Assembly: GCF_042139015.1 (NCBI RefSeq)
Contig: NZ_JBHIKY010000027.1
Span: 1 to 50,976, forward strand
From: JBHIKY01 sp042139015
Lineage (GTDB): Bacteria; Bacillota; Bacilli; Bacillales; Marinococcaceae
Reading direction: 5' to 3'
DNA length: 50,976 bases
A program made the translations under genes and the position numbers. Each line of letters opens with the position of its first letter. The first letter of the stretch is position 1. Below, piece by piece: positions 25,591 to 34,593 of the stretch. Under the pieces are notes generated by a model. That model did no database searches and was not told where the DNA came from. It worked only from the letters and a program-made list of their open reading frames with translations.

Positions 25591-27207
25591 TTATTTTTTA
25601 AATATCGAGAAACGACTCCCTAAAACCGTTCCGGCGAGACCACTCTTCACGCTTAGAATAAAATAAAGAGCCGCACCGACTGTCACACTGAAACATTCTA
25701 CATAAAACGTGTGAAGCCAGCTGTTCATCGGAAACATGGTCAGTGCACCGGCTTGTACGATCCAGACCGCCCCTGCCATCACGGCTGTAAACGCTGTAAT
25801 CACCAGCGTCCGCTTCATGATCGGTTTATAATCAAAATTGGCAAACTTTCCAATCGCCCACACATTCCAGGCAATTGCTGCTCCATAGCCAAGCGCTGTG
25901 CTGAGGCTTCCGCCCGCAGGACCAATCAAAAAGACAAGCCCGTAAGCCGAGATGATTTTTAATGCAAAGCCGATGATCAGTGACATGACCGCGTACCGCT
26001 GTCTGTTCATTCCCTGAAGAACGGCTGCTGTCACGGAAAATAAGGAAAAAAGTATCGCTGCAGGAGCGTAATACCGCAGAATGAAACCACCTGTTTCGAC
26101 ATCCTCCAGGCCAAAAAGCACGCCAAAGGTTGGGTAAGCTAGAATCGATAGACCTGCAGCTGCAGGAATCGATAAAAATAAGATAATCTGATACGTCTGT
26201 GTAATCTGTCGCTGAAGCTGATCCGTATCATTACTCGTAAAGGAGCGGGTGATTGTCGGTATTAACGTCACAGACATAGCTGTTGCCACTGCCACCGGTA
26301 TTAAAATCAGCTTGTGCGCTGAGCCGGCAAACGAGCCGTAAGCAATCTCCGCCTCCTGCTGTGTATATCCGGTCTGAATTAAGGCATTATTAAAGGTAAA
26401 CAAATCGACCATTTGAAAAATGGGGATTGCCAGCCCGACAAAAGAAAGCGGCAGTGCATAAGAAATCAATTCTTTATACATCGAGGAAAGCGGCAGCTTA
26501 TGATCAACAGTACTCTGATCAAGCTGCTTTTGTATAAACTGTTTTCTTTTTTTCCAATAGTAAAGTAGTACGGCAATCGCACCAAGTCCCCCGATAAACG
26601 CTCCGAACGTGGCGAACCCTATCGCCGTCCCGAGTTCTCCGTCCCATATGTACAAGATTGCAAACGTGAGAGATAAAATAAACGCAATCCGCACAATCTG
26701 TTCGATCACCTGCGAGACAGCAGTTGGCCCCATCGATTGAAAGCCTTGGAAATATCCGCGTGTGACTGACATGGCCGGTATTAATAATAGGGCCACGCTG
26801 ACCATGCGGATCGTAAAAATAATGTCATTCATCGAGTTTCCATTGAGATCACTCGGATCACGAATAATCCATCCTGCAATCACCGGGGCAAAGCTGAACA
26901 GTATCAAAAATGCCAAAAAGCCGGAAATTGTCATGATGATCAGGCCGGAGCGGAAAAGACGGTGACCAGTCCTGTAATCTCCCAGCGCGTTATATTTCGA
27001 TACAAATTTAGAAACAGCCATCGGTACGCCGAGTGTGGCCAGGCTCAACAAAATCGTATACGGCTGATAGCCGTATTGATAGAGAGCCAGACCCTGCTGC
27101 CCGACCATAGCCACAAACGGGAAAACATAAATCATTCCGAGAAATTTAGATAAAAACGTGGCCAATGATAAGATCATTGTCCCCCGTAAAAATTTAGAGT
27201 CAGCCAT
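25591..27207 (-). CDS. ytgP: MurJ/YtgP-family polysaccharide or lipid II flippase
   Basis: Multi-membrane MOP-superfamily transporter of 538 residues (B. subtilis YtgP, 544) with about 14 hydrophobic segments. YtgP-type proteins can complement loss of E. coli MurJ, so the expected role is moving lipid-linked cell-wall precursor across the membrane. The start MADSKFLRG at 27207 is chosen because GGAGATGAAGG precedes it; the frame is open eight codons more. The family is firm and the exact cargo is inferred. Confidence 0.88.
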   Translation of the reverse strand: MADSKFLRGTMILSLATFLSKFLGMIYVFPFVAMVGQQGLALYQYGYQPYTILLSLATLGVPMAVSKFVSKYNALGDYRTGHRLFRSGLIIMTISGFLAFLILFSFAPVIAGWIIRDPSDLNGNSMNDIIFTIRMVSVALLLIPAMSVTRGYFQGFQSMGPTAVSQVIEQIVRIAFILSLTFAILYIWDGELGTAIGFATFGAFIGGLGAIAVLLYYWKKRKQFIQKQLDQSTVDHKLPLSSMYKELISYALPLSFVGLAIPIFQMVDLFTFNNALIQTGYTQQEAEIAYGSFAGSAHKLILIPVAVATAMSVTLIPTITRSFTSNDTDQLQRQITQTYQIILFLSIPAAAGLSILAYPTFGVLFGLEDVETGGFILRYYAPAAILFSLFSVTAAVLQGMNRQRYAVMSLIIGFALKIISAYGLVFLIGPAGGSLSTALGYGAAIAWNVWAIGKFANFDYKPIMKRTLVITAFTAVMAGAVWIVQAGALTMFPMNSWLHTFYVECFSVTVGAALYFILSVKSGLAGTVLGSRFSIFKK

Positions 27208-27314
27208 ACCTTCATCTCCAGTTGCTGTCAAAATCCATCCTAGGGAATTTTACCATACTGAGCACAGATAATCTCCCTTTCCATAAAGAAGGCATGCTAC
27301 AGTTTTGTGAAATT

Positions 27315-27719
27315 TCATGCATCACTTGCACCTTTCAAGTACATTGTACGGGTGCGCGGCCCGTCAAATTCGCAAAAATAAACGCCCTGCCAGGTGCCAA
27401 GCACCAGATCATTATTCTCTACAATCAATGTCTGCTGAGTACCGACTGTACTTGCTTTTAAATGCGAAGCAGAGTTTCCTTCTGCATGACGGTATTTTTC
27501 ATGGCTCCACGGGTATACTTCATCGAGGCGCATCAGCATATCATGCTTGACATCGGGATCGGCATTTTCATTTACGGTGATTCCGGCTGTCGTATGTGGG
27601 GAATAAACAACCACAACTCCATGTTCCAGTCCTTCCTCCTGAAGGAATGTACGAATCTGATCGGTTACATCAATCATTTCATCGCGCTGGTTTGTTTTTA
27701 TATTCAATTTCCTAAGCAT
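27315..27719 (-). CDS. YjbQ/UPF0047 family protein
   Basis: Small single-domain protein of 134 residues, the usual UPF0047 size. Signature parts are YSPHTTAGITVNENADPDV (about 42-60), GNSASHLKAS (about 84-93) and GTWQGVYFCEFDGPRTR (about 108-124), including conserved His residues. E. coli YjbQ shows weak thiamine-phosphate synthase activity, but the physiological role is unsettled. ATG 27719 is picked because GGAGGAG lies six bases upstream; the frame extends 24 codons further. It forms a single-gene unit divergent from ytfP. Confidence 0.88.
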   Translation of the reverse strand: MLRKLNIKTNQRDEMIDVTDQIRTFLQEEGLEHGVVVVYSPHTTAGITVNENADPDVKHDMLMRLDEVYPWSHEKYRHAEGNSASHLKASTVGTQQTLIVENNDLVLGTWQGVYFCEFDGPRTRTMYLKGASDA

Positions 27720-27830
27720 TCTTATCTCCTCCATGTTTGATATACTTAATAGCTGTCGAACACTTTCCCTGTTTTCTTTTGAAGAAAACACAGCAGGAAG
27801 ACAGGTTATATAGGAAAGGAACAGATAAAA

Positions 27831-29093
27831 ATGAATTATGATGTCATTATCATAGGCGGCGGCCCGGCCGGTCTAATGGCGGCAATTGCTGCCTCAGAGC
27901 ACGGCGCCCGCACGCTTATTGTAGATAAAGGGAAAAAACTGGGACGAAAACTTGCGATTTCCGGGGGCGGGCGCTGTAATGTCACCAACCGCATGGACCA
28001 AAAACAATTAATTGAGCATATCCCTGGGAACGGAAGATTTATGTACAGCCCCTTTTCCATATTCAACAATGAGGACATTATTTCCTTTTTTGAAGGACTT
28101 GGCATCGATCTAAAGGAAGAGGACATGGGACGTATGTTTCCAGTTAACGATAAAGCTATCACTGTGGTGAAAACACTGCTCGACAAGATGAAAGAACTCG
28201 GTGTAGAAACCAGGCTGGAGACGAAGGTGTCTTCACTGGATTTCAATGAAGGGCAAGTAGCCGGGATTACATTAGAGAATGGAGAAAAACTCGAAGCAGC
28301 TGCGGTGATTATTGCGACCGGAGGAAAATCAGTGCCTCACACTGGGAGCACCGGCGACGGGTATCCGTGGGCCAAATCGGCAGGCCATACAATAACAGAG
28401 CTTTACCCTACCGAAGTCCCCATTACCTCCAAAGAAGTTTTTATTCAGCAAAAAAAGCTGCAGGGTTTGTCGCTGCAGCACGTTTCCCTTTCTGTGTTCA
28501 ATCCAAAAGGCAGGCATATCAAAACACATACAGGAGATATGATTTTTACTCATTTTGGCATCTCTGGACCGATTGCCCTGCGTTGCAGTCAGTACGTCGT
28601 GAAGGCTTTAAAAAAATTTAAAACAAAACAATTACCGATGGCCATTAATTTATTCCCCGACAAAAATCAGGAAAGCTTATTCCAAGAGCTCATCCAGCTA
28701 AAAAAGCAAACCGGTGCAAAAGCTGCCAAAAATGCACTCAAAGGGCAGGCACCGGAACGGCTGCTTCACTTTTACATGGATAAAGCCGGCATCCCTCTCA
28801 ATAAAAGTATGAATGAGCTTTCTAATGACACGCTGAGGCAGCTTGCTGAGCTTCTTACTGATTTTCGGTTTGAGGTAAATGGAACGCTTTCGATAGAAGA
28901 AGCATTCGTAACAGGCGGTGGGGTATCAATCAAAGAAATTCATCCTAAGCGTATGGAATCGAAGCAGACCAAAGGATTATTTTTCTGTGGAGAAATATTA
29001 GATATTCATGGATATACCGGTGGATTTAATATTACCTGCGCCTTTTCAACCGGCTACACCGCCGGCAGGGCGGCGGCTCAGCCGGAGGACTAA
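27831..29093 (+). CDS. ytfP: YtfP, HI0933-family FAD-dependent oxidoreductase
   Basis: Flavoprotein of 420 residues, the length of B. subtilis YtfP. The N-terminal dinucleotide motif is GGGPAG (9-14) followed by the family stretch GRKLAISGGGRCNVTN (about 38-53). VIIATGGKSVPHTGSTGDGY (about 161-180) and the C-terminal FFCGEILDIHGYTGGFNI complete the FAD fold. Family members are called BaiN-like or AVI_3_type flavin reductases, and the substrate is unknown. The DnaA-box cluster begins right after its stop. Confidence 0.9.
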   Translation: MNYDVIIIGGGPAGLMAAIAASEHGARTLIVDKGKKLGRKLAISGGGRCNVTNRMDQKQLIEHIPGNGRFMYSPFSIFNNEDIISFFEGLGIDLKEEDMGRMFPVNDKAITVVKTLLDKMKELGVETRLETKVSSLDFNEGQVAGITLENGEKLEAAAVIIATGGKSVPHTGSTGDGYPWAKSAGHTITELYPTEVPITSKEVFIQQKKLQGLSLQHVSLSVFNPKGRHIKTHTGDMIFTHFGISGPIALRCSQYVVKALKKFKTKQLPMAINLFPDKNQESLFQELIQLKKQTGAKAAKNALKGQAPERLLHFYMDKAGIPLNKSMNELSNDTLRQLAELLTDFRFEVNGTLSIEEAFVTGGGVSIKEIHPKRMESKQTKGLFFCGEILDIHGYTGGFNITCAFSTGYTAGRAAAQPED

Positions 29094-29095
29094 GA

Positions 29096-29222
29096 TTATG
29101 CACAGGTTGTGGATAAGGCCAACGTTTTTCTGTGGATAATTACCCCTTTTACATTAGGGATTATTAGATATCAACACAGTCCCTGTTAATAAGTACCCCT
29201 CTTACCCACAGAGTTATCCACA
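29096..29222. promoter_or_regulatory. Cluster of DnaA boxes between ytfP and leuS
   Basis: Four perfect matches to TTATNCACA lie within 127 bases: TTATGCACA 29096-29104 (+), TTATCCACA 29108-29116 (-), 29131-29139 (-) and 29214-29222 (+). A one-mismatch box, TTACCCACA, is at 29202-29210 (+), three bases before the last. The pairs face each other around an AT-rich middle. The neighbouring genes are not dnaA or dnaN, so this is not the usual chromosomal origin. Oriented clusters away from oriC are known in B. subtilis and act in DnaA titration and replication timing. Confidence 0.8.
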
Positions 29223-29424
29223 TTATTTAACTTTTTTTGGTGTGAATGCCTCCCGGCAGAAAGAACACTGCCTGCAGCGTCTTGAGACTCGTGCTGTTCC
29301 TCGACGCACAGGACGTGGCCGGTTTTAATCGACCATTCTGTGCACATAAAAATGGAGTCAGGATTGAATTCATCCTCACTCCATTTTCTTATTGTAAAGA
29401 ACTTTTGATGCAGCCCCATTTTCA
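29223..29424. other. Spacer between the DnaA cluster and leuS
   Basis: Apart from the leuS terminator I see no gene. A 79-codon minus-strand frame (29186-29425) runs through the terminator and the DnaA boxes and lacks protein character. Confidence 0.4.
29348..29387 (-). terminator. Terminator of leuS
   Basis: The arms AAAATGGAGT and ACTCCATTTT, extended inside by AGGAT/ATCCT, form a strong stem. On the minus strand it ends in TTTTT. It lies about 40 bases after the leuS stop. Confidence 0.85.
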
Positions 29425-31842
29425 TTAATTTGCGACAATATTTACCAGCTTACCTGGCACTGCAATGACTTTCCGGATGGTCTTGCCTTCCATCTCTTCT
29501 TTAATTTTTTCGTTTTCCCTGGCGATTTCCTCCATGGCTTCCTTGGAAGCGTCTTTTGGAACGACCGCTTTGGAACGGACTTTGCCATTCACCTGAATAA
29601 CAATTTCTACTTCATCCTCGACGAGCACGGATTCATCATGCACTGGCCACGCTTCATAAGCGATGGTACCGGTATGACCAAGAATTTCCCACAGCTCTTC
29701 CGTAACATGCGGTGCAACAGGTGAGAGCATTTTCACAAAGCCTTCTATAAACTCTTTCGGCAGGTGCTGCTGCCGATAAGCTTCATTGACAAATACCATC
29801 AACTGACTGATTCCTGTATTAAAACGAAGGTTTGTAAATTCAGTTGATACCTTCTTAACGGTCTGGTGATACGTCCGTTTCAGCTCAGCACTGCTCTCAG
29901 CACTTCCAATATAAGACTGCTGTTTATGCTCACTGTCTACAATCAATCTCCACACCCTGTCGAGGAAACGCCGCGCCCCGTCAAGCCCATTTTCAGACCA
30001 TGCAATAGAGGCATCAAGCGGCCCCATAAACATTTCATATAAGCGCAGCGTATCAGCACCGTGTGATTGTACAATATCATCCGGGTTAACCACGTTTCCT
30101 TTTGATTTACTCATTTTTTCATTGTTCTCACCAAGAATCATTCCCTGGTTATACAATCTTTTGAAAGGTTCTTTTGTCGGCACAATTCCAATATCATACA
30201 ATACTTTATGCCAAAAGCGGGCGTAAAGCAGATGCAGAACGGCATGCTCTGCCCCGCCGATATAAATATCTACAGGCAGCCAGCGCTTCACTTTTTCCGG
30301 ATCTGCGAGCGATTCTTTGTTGTCCGGATCAATGTAGCGGATATAATACCAGCAGCTTCCTGCCCACTGCGGCATTGTGTTTGTTTCGCGGCGGCCCTTC
30401 ATTCCTGTTTTCGGATCGGTAATCTCAAGCCAGGCCGTATTATTGGCAAGCGGGGACTCCCCGGTTCCGGAAGGTTTAAACTCTTCCATTTCCGGCAGCA
30501 TCAGCGGCAGTTCTTCCTCTGGTACCGGGCTCATTGTGCCATCTTCCCAGTGAATGACGGGGATTGGTTCGCCCCAATAACGCTGGCGGCTGAACAGCCA
30601 ATCGCGCAGCCGGTAAGTTATCTGCTTTGTGCCCTTCCCGCTATCATCAAGATATTCAATCATTTTATTAATGGCATCAGCAGTGTGCAGCCCATTCAAA
30701 AAGTCAGAATTCACATGCGGACCGTCACCGGTGAAAGCTTCTTTATTAATGTTTCCGCCTTCGACCACTTCAACAATTGGCAGATCAAATTTTCCAGCAA
30801 ATTCGAAATCTCTTTCGTCGTGTGCAGGCACCGCCATGATTGCGCCGCTTCCATAGCTGACAAGCACGTAGTCAGCAATCCAGATTGGCAGCTTCATGCC
30901 ATTTACAGGATTGATCGCATATGCACCGGTAAAAACTCCCGTCTTTTCCTTCGAAAGCTCCGTACGCTCCAAATCACTTTTCGTAGAAACCTCTTTCTTA
31001 TATGCTTCAACCGCTTGTTTCTGATCCTCTGTAACTATATCATTGACCAGCTCATGCTCGGGAGCAAATACACAGTATGTCGCACCAAACAGCGTATCCG
31101 GGCGGGTAGTAAATACGGTAAAGGTCTTCTCTGAATCCTCTATTCCAAAATGAACATCTGCCCCTTCAGAGCGTCCGATCCAATTTCGCTGCATATCCTT
31201 AATGCTTTCCGGCCAGTCGAGCTCCTCCAAATCCTCCAGCAGCCGATCTGCATACTCAGTGATTCTTAGCATCCACTGCTTCATCGGGCGCCGTTCGACC
31301 GGGTGGCCGCCGCGTTCACTGACTCCGTCAATTACTTCTTCGTTGGCAAGCACCGTCCCAAGAGCCGGGCACCAATTAACCGGTACTTCATCGATATAAG
31401 CAAGATCCTTCTTAAATAGCTGCAGAAAGATCCATTGTGTCCACTTATAATAATCAGGATCGGTCGTATTAATTTCCCGGTCCCAGTCATATGAGAAGCC
31501 GAGCGATTTGATTTGGTTTTTGAATGTTTCAATGTTTGCCTGTGTAAATTCGCGGGGATGCTTTCCGGTGTCGAGCGCAAACTGCTCCGCAGGAAGCCCG
31601 AAGGCATCCCACCCCATTGGATGAAGCACGTTGTAGCCCTGCATGCGTTTCATCCTTGATAAAATATCAGTCGCTGTATAGCCCTCCGGATGCCCGACAT
31701 GCAGGCCTGAGCCGGATGGATAAGGAAACATGTCGAGAGCATAAAAGTCCTCTCCATCCGATGTATCATCTGTTTTAAACGTTTTATTTTCTTCCCAGTA
31801 CTTCTGCCATTTTTTCTCTATATCCTTATGTGAAAATGCCAT
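29425..31842 (-). CDS. leuS: Leucyl-tRNA synthetase
   Basis: Class I synthetase charging tRNA-Leu, 805 residues (B. subtilis 804). The HIGH motif reads HVGH (48-51) and the KMSKS motif is intact (NNEKMSKSKGN, about 575). The CP1 editing domain sits between, with the TRPDT motif (FTTRPDTLFGATY, about 245) and AVPAHDERD (about 337). ATG 31842 is chosen because AAGGAGG lies ten bases upstream; an ATG two codons earlier is too close to the ribosome site. Expression is controlled by the T-box leader upstream. Confidence 0.98.
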   Translation of the reverse strand: MAFSHKDIEKKWQKYWEENKTFKTDDTSDGEDFYALDMFPYPSGSGLHVGHPEGYTATDILSRMKRMQGYNVLHPMGWDAFGLPAEQFALDTGKHPREFTQANIETFKNQIKSLGFSYDWDREINTTDPDYYKWTQWIFLQLFKKDLAYIDEVPVNWCPALGTVLANEEVIDGVSERGGHPVERRPMKQWMLRITEYADRLLEDLEELDWPESIKDMQRNWIGRSEGADVHFGIEDSEKTFTVFTTRPDTLFGATYCVFAPEHELVNDIVTEDQKQAVEAYKKEVSTKSDLERTELSKEKTGVFTGAYAINPVNGMKLPIWIADYVLVSYGSGAIMAVPAHDERDFEFAGKFDLPIVEVVEGGNINKEAFTGDGPHVNSDFLNGLHTADAINKMIEYLDDSGKGTKQITYRLRDWLFSRQRYWGEPIPVIHWEDGTMSPVPEEELPLMLPEMEEFKPSGTGESPLANNTAWLEITDPKTGMKGRRETNTMPQWAGSCWYYIRYIDPDNKESLADPEKVKRWLPVDIYIGGAEHAVLHLLYARFWHKVLYDIGIVPTKEPFKRLYNQGMILGENNEKMSKSKGNVVNPDDIVQSHGADTLRLYEMFMGPLDASIAWSENGLDGARRFLDRVWRLIVDSEHKQQSYIGSAESSAELKRTYHQTVKKVSTEFTNLRFNTGISQLMVFVNEAYRQQHLPKEFIEGFVKMLSPVAPHVTEELWEILGHTGTIAYEAWPVHDESVLVEDEVEIVIQVNGKVRSKAVVPKDASKEAMEEIARENEKIKEEMEGKTIRKVIAVPGKLVNIVAN

Positions 31843-31900
31843 AAGCATGCAGCCTCCTTGTGATTGATCTTATATTATGGAGCAGGTGGTTTTTTCCATG

Positions 31901-32190
31901 AAAAAACTCCCATCCCCGGTATTGCCTAAAGGGACGAGAGTTTGTTATGTAAACGATTCCCGCGGTACCACCCTGATTGGCGTACAATAAGCACACCCGC
32001 TCCTGCATCCGTAACGTGGACAAAACGGCAGAAAATACTATTCTGTTCATTTCTGCAACTGTAAGGGGAGTTCACGAATGTCTTCGGCTGACTTGCACCA
32101 CCGTCTGCTCTCTGTGACCCGACGTATCCGTTACTGGTCCTTCTCATTGTTGATCGCTTTACTATTCGGTTTTCGCACTTCCTATATTAA
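31901..32190 (-). promoter_or_regulatory. T-box riboswitch of leuS
   Basis: Leader RNA that binds uncharged tRNA-Leu and switches between terminator and antiterminator. The T-box AGGGTGGTACCGCGGGAA is at 31957-31974. The stem I specifier loop shows GAACTC (32068-32073) with the Leu codon CUC at 32068-32070. Other stem I parts (AGAAGGACCAGTAA, then AGAGAGCAGACGGTGGTGCAAG) are seen. The competing terminator has arms 31901-31916 and 31931-31943 with a T-run on the minus strand. Confidence 0.95.
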
Positions 32191-32198
32191 TACTTGAT

Positions 32199-32227
32199 AT
32201 TTTATGGATTTCTGCGCCCAATGTCAA
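32199..32227 (-). promoter_or_regulatory. SigA-type promoter of leuS
   Basis: On the minus strand TTGACA (32222-32227), a 17-base spacer and TAAAAT (32199-32204). It stands directly before the T-box leader. Confidence 0.8.
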
Positions 32228-32351
32228 GGTTCCACGGGTCAAAGCAACCTTTTTCACCAATAGTTTCATTGGATGCGGAAGTTGGGGTTTTGAGCTGTAA
32301 CATGCTAAAATACGAGAGAAATAGATGTTTTCAATTGAAGGAGAGATTTAC

Positions 32352-33323
32352 ATGTCTCAGACCAGCAGCGCATCTTCGCCAGTTATGTGGGGAGAAAAAC
32401 GCTACCATACATGGAATTACCACCTTAGAGAAACCTTTGGTGAAAAGATATTTAAGATACCGCTCGATGCAGGCTTTGACTGTCCGAACCGGGACGGAAA
32501 CGTTGCATCCGGCGGCTGTACCTTTTGTTCAGAACGGGGCTCCGGTGATTTTGCCGGGGACAGAAAAGATGATCTCGTTACTCAATTTCATACGATAAAA
32601 AACCGAATGCATCAAAAATGGAAAAAAGGAAAGTATATCGGATATTTTCAGGCATTCAGCAATACCTATGCACCTGTTGAGGAGCTGCGGGAGCTGTTTG
32701 AGGTTATACTTCAGCAGGAAGATGTCGTCGGACTCGCCATCGCGACACGCCCTGACTGCCTCCCGGAGGAGGTTGTTGACTATTTAGCTGAACTGAATCA
32801 GCGCACGTACCTGTGGGTCGAGCTCGGCCTGCAGACCGTCCATGAACGCACGGCCATGATTATTAACCGCGCTCATGATTATCAATGCTACGTCGATGGT
32901 GTTAATAAGCTCCGCAGACATGGAATCCGAGTTTGTTCGCATGTCATTAACGGGCTTCCACTTGAAACTAATGACATGATGAAGGAAACGGTTGAGGAAG
33001 TAGCAAAGCTCGATGTTCAGGGGATAAAAATTCATCTGCTGCATTTATTAAAACGTACTCCAATGGTCAAGCAATACGAAAAAGGAATGGTCGATCTAAT
33101 GAATAAGGACGATTATGTACGGCTTGTCGCTGACCAGCTCGAGATTCTGCCCCCTGAAATGATTATTCACCGTCTCACCGGTGATGCCCCGTCTGAGCTG
33201 ATGGTCGGGCCGATGTGGAGCATGAACAAATGGGAAGTCCTAAACGCAATTGATGATGAATTAAAACGCAGAAACAGCTGGCAGGGTAAATATTACGAGA
33301 CGAAGGCTGCGGCGGCTAAATGA
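32352..33323 (+). CDS. ytqA: Radical SAM protein YtqA (MnmL type, tRNA wobble-uridine modification)
   Basis: Radical SAM enzyme of 323 residues from the TIGR01212 family. The cluster cysteines are C44, C56 and C59 (the family has a long first spacing, CPNRDG...GGCTFC). Together with YtqB it is proposed to finish the 5-methylaminomethyl group of mnm5s2U in Gram-positive tRNAs, hence the newer names MnmL and MnmM. ATG 32352 follows AAGGAGAG at eight bases. Its stop overlaps the ytqB start by four bases (ATGA), so the pair is translationally coupled. It is divergent from leuS. Confidence 0.9.
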   Translation: MSQTSSASSPVMWGEKRYHTWNYHLRETFGEKIFKIPLDAGFDCPNRDGNVASGGCTFCSERGSGDFAGDRKDDLVTQFHTIKNRMHQKWKKGKYIGYFQAFSNTYAPVEELRELFEVILQQEDVVGLAIATRPDCLPEEVVDYLAELNQRTYLWVELGLQTVHERTAMIINRAHDYQCYVDGVNKLRRHGIRVCSHVINGLPLETNDMMKETVEEVAKLDVQGIKIHLLHLLKRTPMVKQYEKGMVDLMNKDDYVRLVADQLEILPPEMIIHRLTGDAPSELMVGPMWSMNKWEVLNAIDDELKRRNSWQGKYYETKAAAAK

Positions 33324-33892
33324 TTCTGCCGGGTATTTTACCTTTCGCCCGCCAGCTTCTTGCGTCAGCACTGCAGCCTGGAGATACAGCAGTTGATGGA
33401 ACCGCCGGCAACGGCCATGACACGCTGTTTCTTGCAGAACTCGCAGGGAACTCCGGCCGCGTGTATGCATTTGATATCCAGGCAGAAGCAATCGAAAATA
33501 CGCGAAGACTCCTTCAGGCAAAAGACCAGTTGTCGCAGGTCTCCCTTTTTCAAATAGGGCACGAGCAGGCGGCATCCGTTATACCACCGGAAGAATTCTC
33601 AAATGTGAAAGCGGCGGTGTTCAACCTCGGTTACTTGCCGGGCAGTGATAAATCTATTACTACGCACTCAGAGTCCACCCTGGCAGCTGTAAAAATACTG
33701 CTAGACCGTATGCCAGCCGGGGGCTTGATTGTGCTCGTGATTTATCATGGCCATGTCGAAGGCAGACAGGAAAAACAAGCCGTGGAAGCATATGCAGAAT
33801 CACTCGACCAGAAAAAGGTGCAGGTGCTCCGTTATGGTTTTATTAACCAGGTAAATCGCCCACCTTTTATTATCGCTCTCGAAAAAAAATAA
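33320..33892 (+). CDS. ytqB: SAM-dependent methyltransferase YtqB (MnmM type)
   Basis: Class I methyltransferase of 190 residues. The SAM loop is AVDGTAGNGHDTLFLA (24-39), with acidic FDIQ (about 52-55) and the catalytic-region motif NLGYLPGSDKSITT (about 97-110), which is a signature of the YtqB/rRNA-methylase-like group. It would methylate nm5s2U34 to mnm5s2U34 in tRNA. It starts inside the end of ytqA, giving a two-gene operon as in B. subtilis. No clear terminator was found behind it. Confidence 0.9.
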   Translation: MILPGILPFARQLLASALQPGDTAVDGTAGNGHDTLFLAELAGNSGRVYAFDIQAEAIENTRRLLQAKDQLSQVSLFQIGHEQAASVIPPEEFSNVKAAVFNLGYLPGSDKSITTHSESTLAAVKILLDRMPAGGLIVLVIYHGHVEGRQEKQAVEAYAESLDQKKVQVLRYGFINQVNRPPFIIALEKK

Positions 33893-34019
33893 ATCGCTCC
33901 ACTCAGAACATAGGAACGTTTTTTAAGATTAATACGCAATCTCTGTGGGTAAAATATAAACGACATTATGTTACATAATTAATGCATTGAACCCAAGAAT
34001 ATTAAATGAGGTGGAGCGA

Positions 34020-34493
34020 ATGAACCGAGGAATCGTTACAGCATTATCAGGTATCAGTATTGCCCAGGGATTGAAAGTCCTTACTCATAAGCGCTTGACA
34101 GGGAATTGGGACTGGCGGCCGCTCCTTCAAACCGGGGGCATGCCGAGCTCTCACTCTGCAGGGGTTTCCTCGCTGGCTGCCTACGTGGCTGCGAACAAAG
34201 GGACGACTTCGATAGAAACTGCTCTTGCCGTGGTGTTTGGTGCCATAGTCATGTATGATGCTCAGGGGATCCGCCGCCATACCGGTGAAATTGCCAAACT
34301 CGTGAATGATCTTGATGATAACATTGAAATCATTTCCGGTGATTACCCCGATATCAGCTATGTCAGGCAGGACAAAGAGCTGAAGGAGCTCCTCGGCCAT
34401 CAGCCTGCAGAGGTTGCCGGCGGCGCCCTGCTTGGAGCACTCCTTGGCTTTGCAAGCGCCAGAATTGAGGACCGGAAAGAAGCGAGAGCATAA
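34020..34493 (+). CDS. YuiD-like divergent PAP2 family membrane protein
   Basis: Membrane protein of 157 residues (DUF212/divergent PAP2 family, B. subtilis YuiD). The phosphatase-like signature is GGMPSSHSAGVSSLAA (39-54) followed by MYDAQGIRRHTGEIA (about 80-94). Family function is not settled; a lipid-phosphate phosphatase is possible. ATG 34020 sits behind GAGGTGGAG; the frame is open 11 codons upstream. Four hydrophobic segments are expected. Confidence 0.87.
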   Translation: MNRGIVTALSGISIAQGLKVLTHKRLTGNWDWRPLLQTGGMPSSHSAGVSSLAAYVAANKGTTSIETALAVVFGAIVMYDAQGIRRHTGEIAKLVNDLDDNIEIISGDYPDISYVRQDKELKELLGHQPAEVAGGALLGALLGFASARIEDRKEARA

Positions 34494-34512
34494 CAGGCTT
34501 TCGCTTTTTTTT
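34480..34512 (+). terminator. Terminator of the yuiD-like gene
   Basis: Ten-base stem with one wobble (34480-34489 with 34497-34506) and T-run to 34512. The left arm overlaps the end of the gene. Confidence 0.8.
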
Positions 34513-34593
34513 ATGACTGCCCACTTGACTTTTTTTCAACAATTACAGAAGCTATATATATAGATACATAACTAACAGAGGAGAGAAAAGAAT

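Noticed and set aside
29186..29425. 79-codon minus-strand frame before leuS end
   Set aside because: Runs through the leuS terminator and DnaA boxes and has no ribosome site.
30208..31134. 308-codon plus-strand frame inside leuS
   Set aside because: It lies wholly antisense to an intact leucyl-tRNA synthetase, has no ribosome site and its composition follows the codon bias of leuS.
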